64,000 bases of DNA from the NCBI GenBank assembly GCA_963969495.1, contig OZ018333.1, positions 16,091,937 to 16,155,936 on the forward strand. Direction: 5' to 3'. The notes beneath the pieces were generated by a model, which did no database searches, had not been told where the DNA came from, and saw only the letters and a list, made by a program, of their open reading frames with translations. The position numbers and the translations under genes were made by a program. Each line of letters starts with the position of its first letter. Within the stretch, counting starts at the first letter, position 1. This DNA comes from Ceratothoa steindachneri (taxonomy: Eukaryota; Arthropoda; Malacostraca; Isopoda; Cymothoidae). Shown here one piece after another: positions 10,833 through 20,179 of this stretch.

Positions 10833-11708
10833 TCAGTTTCGTCCATCGTCACATAAAACGTCAGAGAAGAGCCGGCCGAATGGTGAGGTTTGTGCTCGAG
10901 CATGCTGGCGGGCCTCTCTTATATCTAGACGTAGGGAGTCGCGCAAAGCAAACACCTCCTTTTTATATACAAATATAGAGTAGAGTTTTGACGCAGCACT
11001 GTGGGTACCTCTGCAATTGGCACAGCGAGGTGTTTTGGTGCATTTCGGGCCATGGTAGTCAGAGCTACAATGCACGCAGTAGCAGGGGTGTCGACAGGCA
11101 CGGCCAACATGTCCAAATTGATTGCAATTGAAGCAGCGTCTGGGTAGTTCGATGTAGGGACTTACCGCGACACGAAGGTACCCAGCTTTAATATACTGCG
11201 GCAGTTCTTGTCGTTCAAATGTTAAAATCAGTGTGGCGGTTGGGACTCTAGTGGAGCCTAATGTTTTAGTTACCCTGTGTACGTGTGTCACACGTTGCGT
11301 ACCAAGCTTACTCACTTGTGTGCTTAGTTCGTTTGAACGGACGACACCTTTGACAAAATTCAGACGCGGATGGGGCGAGACAGTTACTGGAAGTTCAGCT
11401 ATCGAAGATAGATTTCGCACAAGGTTGTGTTGAGAGTGGGATGAAACCTCGACTACGACATCACCACTTCCTCTTGACCATATACAGCGAGGTTCTCCAC
11501 AGCGGGACTCAAAAGATTCATCGACGTCAAACACATCGACTTTTGCAAGTGGGATGTCAGATGATGAATTCATGACAAGAAAGCGAGGATAATCTAGATC
11601 TGGGTCTACTTCGTTGGAATATGGGTCCAGCGAGCGAGGGAAGACTGAAAGAGGAGCTAAGGAATGTTTGGCATGAGAAGGGGAGGTTTTTGGTTTATGG
11701 CTAGACAT
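10833..11708 (-). CDS. LINE G ORF1, gag-like zinc-knuckle protein (291 codons open)
   Basis: From the first in-frame ATG at 11708 the frame is open for 291 codons (it is open upstream to 11765 but without an ATG). Three Cys knuckles sit near residues 205-255: CFNCNQFGHVGRAC, CYCVHCSSDYHGPKC and CANCRGTHSAASKLY, where the last has Tyr in place of the final Cys. Upstream, a region around NFVKGVVRSNEL and LTFERQELPQYIKAGYLRV matches the RNA-binding domain that precedes the knuckles in I-like ORF1 proteins (compare LINE E, NFVKGVVYAREL near 43550). The stop at 10833 is probably a shift, because gag-like C-terminal sequence continues in other frames to about 10090. Confidence 0.72.
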   Translation of the reverse strand: MSSHKPKTSPSHAKHSLAPLSVFPRSLDPYSNEVDPDLDYPRFLVMNSSSDIPLAKVDVFDVDESFESRCGEPRCIWSRGSGDVVVEVSSHSQHNLVRNLSSIAELPVTVSPHPRLNFVKGVVRSNELSTQVSKLGTQRVTHVHRVTKTLGSTRVPTATLILTFERQELPQYIKAGYLRVAVSPYIELPRRCFNCNQFGHVGRACRHPCYCVHCSSDYHGPKCTKTPRCANCRGTHSAASKLYSIFVYKKEVFALRDSLRLDIREARQHARAQTSPFGRLFSDVLCDDGRN

Positions 11709-12340
11709 GCAAAAAGAAAAAACTTCGCATTCTCCCTCGGCACTCCCCACTATGGAGGCGTACAAGGGCGCAGAACTACTGCAACTCTACAATCAGTTAC
11801 GTCCGGTATGTCCTCTTGGAGATTGGATAGGGATCCACCCCACCATCTTTACGCACGCAGAAAAGGGGCTACCGATGGGTTTCTCCTTGGGCATTCGGTA
11901 GACAAAGGCGGTGGAGATGCCCAGCCTCTTCCACATTCATGAAAGAACAATTCGGAATCAATCCATAAGACGAGCAGAGGTCGCGTATCTATAAGGGCCA
12001 CTAGATAAGTGAAAGGAGAGGGGGAAATAAAGGGCAGTGGAAGAACGTAATTGGGGAGGAAAGAAAGAGGGGCATGTTAAAAGTCTTGTTGGCAGCACCA
12101 TGGGATCCTAAGGGGCCCAGGGCTGGACCCCCTCGCCACGAGAAGACCAGAGCGTCCCTGGCAACAACCCCTGAAGAAAAGATCCCAGAGAGGGAGGGGG
12201 TGTAGCCCAGATATAGCACCCCATAGCGTGCACCCAATAAACTCAAGTATTACCGTTCGTTCAAGGTCACATGGCTTTCTAATGCCTGCATTCGACCAAG
12301 TGCTAGTCTCTTGCATATACACTTTTCTGTACAAAACCTT
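11709..12340 (-). other. Probable LINE G 5' untranslated region
   Basis: This stretch, upstream of ORF1 on the minus strand, has no plausible frame of its own; the open stretches at 12001-12334 lack domains. Its position and lack of coding signal fit a LINE 5'UTR, which in I-like elements often holds an internal promoter. The 5' limit was not fixed. Confidence 0.4.
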
Positions 12341-12364
12341 TTTCCAGTGAGAAGCTGAGGAAAA

Positions 12365-12625
12365 TATAGTTAGGGTAAGGTAAGGTAAATTAAGGTTAGG
12401 TTAGGTCTGATTCTTAGTCTTTTAAATAAATTTCTAAATGTTTTCTCATGCAGTTTTATATATACTTTTCAGATCTGAAACTTGTTTTTGTTGTAAATCT
12501 ATACTTTTTTATTAAGGAACTTCAGTCGATTATGGGTAAAATATGCATTTCTGGGTAAAATTAGTGTTATATCTGAAAAGTACACATAAAACTGCATAAG
12601 AAAATCACATTTTTAAATTCATTAG
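12365..12625. repeat. Fold-back repeat with TTAGG-like flank
   Basis: The left arm (12421-12478, with CATGCAGTTTTATATATACT) pairs with the right arm (12571-12622, read in reverse as TATGCAGTTTTATGTGTACT). The flank at 12365-12408 carries degenerate telomere-like units (AAGGTTAGGTTAGG). The loop is about 90 bases. No coding potential. It looks like a MITE or fold-back element. Confidence 0.65.
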
Positions 12626-12944
12626 AAAATGTGTTAAAAGAAATATTTAACTCTTCTATAAAATAGTACTTTTAAGCCTTCCCCCCAATTCTTTGAGATG
12701 TAAAAAAAAAATTAATGACAGAGAATAATTCAAACATAATTCTAAATATGTAGATGGTTATTAATAATTTTAAATAATTTTAAAGTTAGATCACTAGACG
12801 AATTCTTTCCAATTAAAATGATTTATATAAAAGGCTTTAGATATTTTACTTCATTATTTTCCCTCAGGATGTTCCAAGGGTAAATTGATGGGTGCGATTT
12901 GGAATTAATATTTTGGCCCCTTAAGAGTTAAGCAATTCACACAC
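12626..12944. other. No gene recognised; AT-rich
   Basis: Low-complexity A and T runs; no open frame of note and no repeat that I could pair elsewhere in the window. Confidence 0.4.
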
Positions 12945-13040
12945 AATCTTGTCAATGCAGTTTATGGGGGGAGATGGCGTTGACTTGGATGATCTCTGAT
13001 AGGCCCTTCTGGCTTTTGTGATCCATTGGATTATGTTAAA
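12945..13040 (+). mobile_element. LINE B 3' tail fragment
   Basis: ATAGGCCCTTCTGGCTTTTG followed by ATCCATTGGATTATGTTA matches the 3' end shared by the LINE B copies (compare 19950-19990, 22265-22307 and 30268-30320). It is only the tail, so this is a severely 5'-truncated copy or a remnant. Confidence 0.6.
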
Positions 13041-13044
13041 TAGG

Positions 13045-13225
13045 ATTAAATCTCAGTGGGGTTCCCCAGGGGTCAGTATTGGGTCCATTTTTTGTTTTTG
13101 ATTTATATTAATGGTCTTGACTTGGGTATAAGTAGGGACCTGAGCAAGTTTGCCAATGATATACAGTTGGGTTTGTCACTGATGCTGAGGTATTACAAAA
13201 TGAATTGATCATACTATCCCAGTAG
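13045..13225 (+). pseudogene. LINE C reverse transcriptase fragment
   Basis: With one shift near motif B, the bases encode LFLIYINGLDLGISRDLSKF followed by AND where ADD is expected. This matches the LINE C copy at 21160-21330 on the other strand, which reads LIYINDLDIGISSDLSKFAD. It is a fragment of motifs B and C only, with the catalytic Asp pair damaged. Confidence 0.65.
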
Positions 13226-13654
13226 GTAATTTTGAATAAGAATGGCGTACAGGTTTTAGGCTACTAAGCCTGTACCATTGCTTCATATCATTGTAATAGT
13301 GTGCTAGGAGTAATATTTCAATGGTGCAGAGGGTCTATCACTCATTATATAAAGTCAAATAGACTATTTAAATGCAATAATTCTATTACTACACCATCTT
13401 GAAATGCTATGAGTCAGACTAACACTTGCATGCATGGTTCACTATTTAGCTAAGAGTTGGACTAAGTCACCTGCCCATCTTGAAATGCCATGTGACAGCT
13501 TTAGTTAATGTTATTAGTAAGGAACTTTTTTAGTTCTGAATGAAGATTTAGTAGAAATACCGAAGGTAAAACTAGATTTCCAGAACATTCCCACCACAAA
13601 TTTTGGCCATCAAAATTTTTAGGCTTATCATTGAGTTAGCTTCACATTTATGTA
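13226..13654. repeat. Short direct repeat and small palindrome; otherwise unrecognised
   Basis: CCATCTTGAAATGCTATGAG (near 13395) recurs as CCATCTTGAAATGCCATGTG (near 13477). A short palindrome (GTACAGG...CCTGTAC) lies at 13246-13274. Nothing else is supported. Confidence 0.4.
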
Positions 13655-13858
13655 AGCACAATTACCATGAAAAGTAAAGAATTTTTGACAAAAATCGATT
13701 TGTGGATACATCGGCAATCATAAATTACTAACCAAATCTGACCTAACCTAACTCTTTATAATAAAATGGTTAGGTTGGGTTAGTAATTTATGATGTCATT
13801 GTCACTGCCAATCACTTATTTTCACTGAAAATTGCTTACTTTTTATGGTAATTGCACT
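13655..13858. repeat. Fold-back repeat (MITE-like), about 85-bp arms, TTAGG-like centre
   Basis: The left arm runs from AGCACAATTACCATGAAAAG at 13655 to CATAAATTACTAACC near 13733. The right arm, read in reverse, gives AGTGCAATTACCATAAAAAG and then CATAAATTACTAACCC. The inner ends carry CCTAACCTAAC and GGTTAGGTTGGG. No coding sequence. The arms differ by scattered substitutions and small indels. Confidence 0.75.
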
Positions 13859-13874
13859 GATATATGTTAAAAGC

Positions 13875-15265
13875 CCCCATAAACTTGTTTGCCCATCAAT
13901 TTATCTAACCCACTCTTAAACACATATAAACTTGGACTCACACAAACCTCGGCAGTAATTTATTCCACAAGTCTACCACTCTATTTGGAACAAATATTTT
14001 TGCAAATTTTACCAGTACAGTTGTTTTTTGATCTTCATATGGTGACCACTGATCCTATTATTGCCCTTCAGATCCAAGGACGGTAATACTTCAGATTAGG
14101 GGTGCATGGTAGGTGGCACTGTTAGTAAGCTACAATTTTGGGCTACAATATATATCTTATGATGTCAGACGGTAGCTTCAGATGTAACCAATCACGGTGT
14201 TATATATTTTTTTTGTTTTGGGGATTTGTAACTTTTAGTCTGTATTATTTACTAAATATCTGCACCTCTGCTCGTTTATAGTTTTTTCTAAGTTAGGTAA
14301 GGTTTCTTCATGTCTTTTATTGTTTTATTCATTTTTTTGTTTCACAGCGAATGATAACAGCTTCTTACTGGCAACGTTGTAGCTATAAGTAGAACCCGCT
14401 TAGCAGTTGTTTCTCTTTCATTATGGCTTTTTTGTGTTCTAGTTTTTCTGCTTCGTTATTTGAATTTGGGTTTATTTTGCATGACCGTGAAAAACTTTTG
14501 GATTATTTAGAGGTGCATAAACTAATCAAGAAACCTATAAAAGTAAGTATTGTTTGTCATTAGGTTAGGTTTTTCTGCCAGTAAAAAGCTGTTGGGGGGA
14601 AAACCCCCCCAGTAAATTCAAGGGGACTGCTCGTGGGGGAGTATCACTGCAGAAGGACCACCCTGCGATGATCCTGAGTTTCAATCAATTGGGGGGCACA
14701 GCCCCCCAGTATATACTCATATACCAAAAAAATATAACGCTGTAATTGTTCACATCTGATGCTACCATCTGATATCATAAGACATATATTGTAGCCTATA
14801 AACAGCGCCACCTACCGTGTGCCCTGAAACCTAAGTGTTACCCCAAGGACTTTCTAAAATCCAATTTGTCCATCCCAGAAAAATATTTCAAAAGCTCAAT
14901 CAGATCTCTCACACCTTTCAAAGTAGAAAATATTGTTACCCTGAGCTTAGTGGTTCATTCACAGAAGTTATCATCTTTGTTGCCTTCCTTTGCACTACCT
15001 CTTGCAGCTTGATGTTAAGAGTTTGAGGATAACCTTCTTACTATTGTACCTAACATTTCACTTAATCAAGCCAATGCTATTTGCTTTATTTTTTGCATCA
15101 ATATACTGCTTAGGTAATCTTATTGGAATATCTATAACTACTCCAAATTCATTTTCATCCTTTACTGAATTCTCTTGCTATATTTATGACTTTGCATTTT
15201 TTAAGATTATAAGTCATCTGTCACTTATGTGCCTAGAATACTAATTTATTCAAGTCATTTTTGGA
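13875..15265 (-). pseudogene. LINE B C-terminal part, split by the 761-bp TIR element
   Basis: Both flanks of the TIR element encode, on the minus strand, the end of LINE B ORF2. The right part (15265-14851) matches the region from the Asp-Lys-Cys block through the thumb, with shifts. The left part (14081-13875) matches the block that in other copies reads RTRGHHLKIKKQRCRL and then the WNxLP tail. If the TIR element and one TSD are removed, the two parts join in the expected order. There are many substitutions. Confidence 0.65.
14082..14842. mobile_element. 761-bp non-autonomous TIR DNA transposon with 8-bp TSD
   Basis: The element starts GGTAATACTTCAGATTAGGG and ends CCTGAAACCTAAGTGTTACC. 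The left end (14082-14205) and the reverse complement of the right end (14725-14842) stay similar for about 120 bp (for example GGTAGGTGGCACTGTT against GGTAGGTGGCGCTGTT). CCAAGGAC flanks it exactly on both sides (14074-14081 and 14843-14850), and LINE B is restored when the element is removed. It has no transposase frame. The interior carries C- and G-rich blocks (GGGGGGCACAGCCCCCC near 14691) and TTAGG-like strings. Termini starting GG with an 8-bp TSD fit Merlin better than hAT or P, whose ends usually begin CA, but the superfamily is not proven. Confidence 0.85.
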
Positions 15266-15289
15266 TACTATTTGTTTTAAGACAAAGAT

Positions 15290-15470
15290 TTTTTAATTCT
15301 CAAAGACATGAATGAGATGGAAGGTGTCATGTTTGTGGATGTGTGGGATTGGTTTGTTGGAAGGAAAGAAATGTATGCGATGGATGGACTACATTTGAGT
15401 AGGAGGGGGTAGATGTGTTGTGGGAGGAGTATGATCTTGTTATTAGGTCTTTGCAGGTGGGAAACTAGAT
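15290..15470 (+). pseudogene. LINE B ORF1 end, SGNH esterase-like C-terminus
   Basis: MFVDVWDWFVGRKEMYAMDG followed by LHLSRRG, then after a one-base shift DVLWEEYDLVIRSLQVGN and a stop. DGLHLS...G is the block V of SGNH hydrolases, with the catalytic Asp and His. ORF1 proteins with an esterase domain are known from CR1-like LINEs. Only the C-terminal end is present, directly upstream of LINE B ORF2, in the right order and strand. Confidence 0.6.
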
Positions 15471-17167
15471 ACTAAAAGTGGTCAAGGAATTATGAGAGGA
15501 CATTATAGTACTGAAAGTAAAATGGACTTGGGAGATAACAGAAATAGGTTCCAAGGCGATAGAGGTGAGGTCATTCAGGTTGGAAGAGGTGCTTCAGGGT
15601 TAGGGGGGTTAAATTGTTTCTATACAAATGTTCATAGTCTTAGAAACAAGAAGGATGAGCTATTTAGTTATATTATATTAGCGATGAGGATATAGATATA
15701 TTATGTGTTACTGAATCATGGGTTAATGAAATAGAATTTAGTGACACTATAAGTGAATTTGATTTACAGGGCTATAATATGTACATTAGTCAAAGGACAG
15801 GTAGGATTGGTGGAGGAATAATTATCTATATAAAAAACAACATTGTTTCAAGTTTAAATACTTCAATAAAGCAGGATGAAGTTGAGTCACTTTGGATAGA
15901 TATTAGGTTCAGTAAAAATAGAATGGTACATTTGGGAGCTTTTTACAGACACCTGTGCAGATTGATGATATAGATGAACTAATGATAAGGGAAATAAGTA
16001 AGGGATGTGAAACAGATGCAGTTATTATTGGGGACTTCAACTTAAACTCTGTGGACTGGGAAAATATGATAGGTAGGGATAGAACAAGTGGCAGGTTCAT
16101 AGAATGCTTTGAGGATAATTTTTTGAATCAATTTGTTGATGAGCCAACGAGGGGGGGACAATATATTAGATTTAGTACTTCCTAACAGTGATCATTTAGT
16201 TCAAGAATTGACTGTTGGGGAAGCATTGGGAAATAGTGACCATCATAAAGGGAGATTATGTAAAACTTCAAAGCTTGCTAAATTTGGTAGACAGATTTAG
16301 AATTCAGAGGTAAAAATGCTTATGGGATGTGGGATACTTTCAAGCATATAATAAATGTAGTCCAAGAGCAATGTATCCCAATGAAGGCCATTAGGAACAA
16401 AAGTAGGAAACCATTATGGTGGAATCAGGAGATAGCTAGAAAAATTTCAGAGAAGAAAAGGGCATACAAAAAATTACAGGTAGAAAATAATATTCAAAAT
16501 TTAAGTGATTATCGAATGGCTAGGAATGAGTTAAATAAGATTATAAAGAAGAAAAAAAGGGTCAGAAATTAAATTAGCTCAGGATAGCAACAAAGATCTT
16601 AGAAAGTTCTTTAGTTACTATAAAATTAATAACAAGTCTGGCAGAGTTAAAATAGGACCTATCAAATATGAAGGGGTTGTGAGAGAAACTGATGAGGAAA
16701 TAGTTGAGGTACTAAATGGTCATTTTGCATCAGTATTTACAAAGGAGAAACTAAATAGTCTTATGTATAGTACTCATGGGTCAGGAAAAGAGGTGTTTAC
16801 TACCATTAGTGTGGATTGGAGGATTATAAAAGGACTAATAGGTGAGTTAGATGCTACCAAGGCCTCCGGCCCTGATAATATTTATTCTAGGATACTTAAA
16901 GAAGGGGTAGAAAGTATCTCAATAGCTCTGGAGAAGTTTTATACTAGGTCACTGGAATATGGAGAAATACCCGATGATTGGAAGAGAGCGAATGTAGTCC
17001 CCATTTTCAAGAAGGGTAGTAAAGAGGATCAAATAACTTTAGACCGGTTAGCCTAACTCCTGTAGTCTGTAAAATTCTTGAGAAAATAGTTAAAAAAGGG
17101 ATTTGCCAACATCTAGAGAGGGAGGGGTTAATCAGTGATGCTCAGCTTGGGTTTAGATCAGGTAGAT
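15471..17167 (+). pseudogene. LINE B ORF2, endonuclease and first half of RT (outer copy)
   Basis: The endonuclease blocks are LNCFYTNVHSLRNKKDELFS (15612), ILCVTESWVN-like sequence at 15700 across a shift, IIIYIKNNIVSSLN, DAVIIGDFNLNSVDWENMIG (16018) and NSDHH near 16230 (SDH block). The RT part has WNQEIARKISEKKRAYKKLQ (linker), ATKASGPDNIYSRILKEGVE, IPDDWKRANVVPIFKKGSKE and, after a shift, CKILEKIVKKGI and LGFRSGRS, where it is cut at 17167 by an inverted LINE B copy. At least four shifts or stops occur. The continuation is at 18630. Confidence 0.82.
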
Positions 17168-18629
17168 CATAACATAACATAACATAATTTCATGGATGAC
17201 AAAAGCCACAAGGGCCTATCAAAGGTCATCCGCATCTGTCAAATCCCACCAACATAATGCATCCATAGGATTTTGTCAGATCATGGATCTACAATATATA
17301 ATTTAACAATATATAGGAATGTCCAACCATGCATCTACAATATATAATTTAAAGCCTCCATAGGAGTCTTGTCAAAAAAAAATCAAAGTCCCCCAAAATA
17401 TACAATAAAAAGAAACTGCATCCACAGGAATGAGTCAAGAAACATATCCACATACCAAAAAGTAAGAAATTAACCCTCCATCCCCATATAATCATCCAAT
17501 CTGCGCTTGAAAACATTCAAGTTTGGGCTGTCTACAGTCTCAGATGGCAAACTATTCCAATAATCCACCACTCTGTTAGTGAAAAAATATTGTCTAACAT
17601 CCAGTCTGCACCTCTGTTTTTTAATCTTTAAGTGGTGGCCTCTAGTTCTATTACTACCTTCTAACTCAAATAACTTGCTGAAATCCAATTTATCCATCCC
17701 AGAAAAGATTTTAAAAAGCTCAATCATATCTCCCCTCACACACCTTCTTTCAAATGAAAACATATTTAATACCCTCAGTCTATCTTCATATTCAAGGTGC
17801 TTCAGGGATGGTATTATTTTCGTTGCCCTCCTTTGTCCTGACTCTTAACAAGTTTATATCATGTCTAAAATGTGGTGACCATGCATGTATACAGTACTCT
17901 AAATGTGGCCTGACATAAGAGTTGTATAGTTTAAGGATGACCTCCTTACTCTTGTAGCTAACATTTCTTTTAATGTAACCTAGCACCCTATTTGCTCTAT
18001 TTTTTGCCTCAATACACTGCTTTGAAAATTTCAGTGACCTATCTACTACTACTCCTAAGTCCTTCTCATCATCAACTGAATTAAACCAATACCCATCCAC
18101 TTATAGCTAAATTCCCTATTATCTCTCCCCATGTTAATAACTTTGCATTTATTAAGGTTATAACGTTCCCACATATCCCATGCCGCTTTAATTTATGAAC
18201 TAGTCTTCTATGTGGAACCTTATCATAAGCTTTGCTGAAATCTAAGTAGATCACATCAACTTTCTCACCCCTATCTAATTCTTTAGTTACATAATCCATA
18301 AAATCCAGTAAATTAGTTAAACACGATCTACCTTTTCTAAAACCATGCTGAGCATCATTAATTAACCTGCTACTCTCTAGATGATCAGAAATTCCCTTCT
18401 TAACCATCTTCTCAAGAATTTTACAGACTATAGAAGTTAAGCTTACCGGTCTAAAGTTATTTGGATCCTCTTTGCTTCCCTTTTTTAAAATTGGCACTAC
18501 ATTTGCCAATTTCCAATCATTTTGTATTTCTCCAGACTCTAGTGATCTAATAAATATCTTCTCAAGAGCTACTGCAATACTTTCTACACCTTCTTTGAGT
18601 ATTCTAGAATGAATGTTATCAGGGCCAGA
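17168..18629 (-). pseudogene. LINE B, 5'-truncated copy inserted in inverse orientation
   Basis: Read on the minus strand: GPDNIHSRILKEGVESIAVA (about 18620), WKLANVVPILKKGSKEDPNN, VIYLDFSKAYDKVPHRRLVH (motif A), then a deletion that removes motifs B and C, YWFNSVDDEKDLGVVVDRSL, NRVLGYIKRNVSYKSKEVI, and the tail NRTRGHHLKIKKQRCRL...YWNSLP. It ends in the 3'UTR and ATAAC repeats (TTATG on the coding strand) at 17168-17190. The outer LINE B copy is broken precisely between GRS and CLTNLL, so this is a nested insertion. Its 5' truncation at RT is typical of LINEs. Confidence 0.82.
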
Positions 18630-20090
18630 TGTTTGACTAATTTACTAGACTTTCTGGAATTCGTAACAAATCAAGTAGATAAGGGAGAGACTGTAGATAT
18701 AATTTACTTGGATTTTAGTAAAGCATTTGATAAGGTACCACATAGGAGACTAGTTCATAAATTAAAAATGATTGGGATATGTGAGGGTATTTCAAATTGG
18801 ATAGCTAAGTGGCTGAACGACAGGAAGCAAAAGGTAGTGCTAAATGGTGTAAAGTCAGAGTAGAGGGATGTTATCAGTGGGGTTCCTCAGGGATCAGTTC
18901 TCGGTCCATTATTATTTGTCATCTATATAAACGATCTTGGGGAGGCAGTTAATAATAAAGTGTCAATTTTTGTGGATGATAGCAAATTAACAGCTGTAGT
19001 TAAAGATATTGATGATAATTTTAAAGTGCAGGGGGATTTAAATAAATTGTTATCCTGGGCACATAAGTGGCAAATGACTTTCAACCTTGATAAGTGCAAA
19101 GTTATTAACATGGGAAAAGATAATAGAGAATTTAACTATGAAATGGATGGGCATTGGCTGAGCTCAGTAGAGGATGAGAACGATCTAGGAGTAGTAATAG
19201 ATAAGTCATTAAGGTTTTCTAAGCAGTGTATTGAAGCAAGAAATAGGGCAAATAGAGTGCTGGGTTTCAAGAGAAATGTCACTTACAAAAGTAAGGAGGT
19301 TATTCTTAAACTCTATAACTCTTATGTTAGGCCACATCTAGAGTACTGTATACAGGCATGGTTCCCAAAATTTTAGACATGATATTAACCTTCTCGAGTC
19401 AGTGCAACGGAGGGCAACAAAGATTATTCTTTCCCTGAGGCACCTTGAATATATAGATAGACTGAGGATATTAAATATGTTCTTATTCAAAACGTGTGTG
19501 AGAGGGGATATGATTGAGCTGTTTAAAATTTTTTCTGGGATAGATAAATTGGATGTTAACAAGTTTTTTTGAGTTAGATGATGGAAATCGGACTAGAGGT
19601 CACCACTTGAAAATTAAAAAGCAAGGGTGTAGGTTGGATTTAAGAAAATATTTTTTCACCAATAGAGTGGTGGACTTATGGAACAAATTGCCGCCGAGGA
19701 TAGTAGGTAGTCCAAATTTAAATGTATTTAAGAGTAAGTTAGATGAGTTTATGTGGAGGGAAGGTTGTGATGGTTCCTAAGTTTTGTATATATTAATATT
19801 GTTTGTATACATCTATAGCTGCATGATTTAGGTCTCTACAAGCCTTGAATGGTGATACCCTTGTTTCTGGACGCAATCCTCTGGATGTAGTTTTCTTGGG
19901 AGTTTGTGTGCCTTAAAAAAAGAGGCTGTTTGACTCGGATGACCTATGATGGGCCCTTGTGGCTTTTGTCATCTGTTATATTATATTGTGTGGGACTTTG
20001 ATTTTGTCTTCCCCTAGTGATGGTGCTTTTTGTGGGTGGGTTTTGATGGATGCGGATGAAATTATGTTATGTTATGTTATGTTATGAATG
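18630..20090 (+). pseudogene. LINE B ORF2, second half of RT and 3' end (outer copy), TTATG tail
   Basis: The outer copy resumes with LTNLLDFLEFVTNQVDKGET, then VDIIYLDFSKAFDKVPHRRL (motif A), GVPQGSVLGPLLFVIYINDL (motif B, after an in-frame TAG near 18861) and SIFVDDSKLTAVV (motif C with FVDD). NLDKCKVINMGKD and ENDLGVVIDKSLRFSKQCIE follow, then the tail NRTRGHHLKIKKQGCRLDL and RVVDLWNKLPP. The 3'UTR ends in about five TTATG units at 20064-20088. Shifts occur near 19275 and 19375. Without the nested insert the element would be about 3.3 kb. Confidence 0.83.
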
Positions 20091-20179
20091 TTCTTAATTC
20101 TTAAAATAATGTTTACCGTTTGTGATTTTGACTTTCCAGAACCAAATAATAACATAGTTAAGTATATATAAATTTATTA

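Larger units (their letters stand above)
7150..12340 (-). mobile_element. LINE G, I-like non-LTR retrotransposon with RT core deleted
   Basis: A minus-strand element reads, 5' to 3': 5'UTR (about 12340-11709), ORF1 with zinc knuckles (11708 to about 10090), endonuclease (about 9960-9051), EN-RT linker (near 8934-8850), RT thumb (8800-8254), RNase H (8098-7700) and a C-terminal Cys/His block (7700-7298), followed by an AT-rich 3' end. An RNase H after the RT is characteristic of the I group of LINEs. The RT fingers and palm are missing. Boundaries are approximate because no TSD was identified. Confidence 0.7.

Noticed and set aside
10643..10903. Separate small gene
   Set aside because: It is part of the shifted C-terminal region of LINE G ORF1.
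12365..12408. TTAGG-like run as a true telomere array
   Set aside because: Only a few degenerate units, next to a fold-back arm; a telomere would be long and regular.
13889..14086. Plus-strand 65-codon frame
   Set aside because: Antisense to the LINE B C-terminal block and cut by the TIR element.
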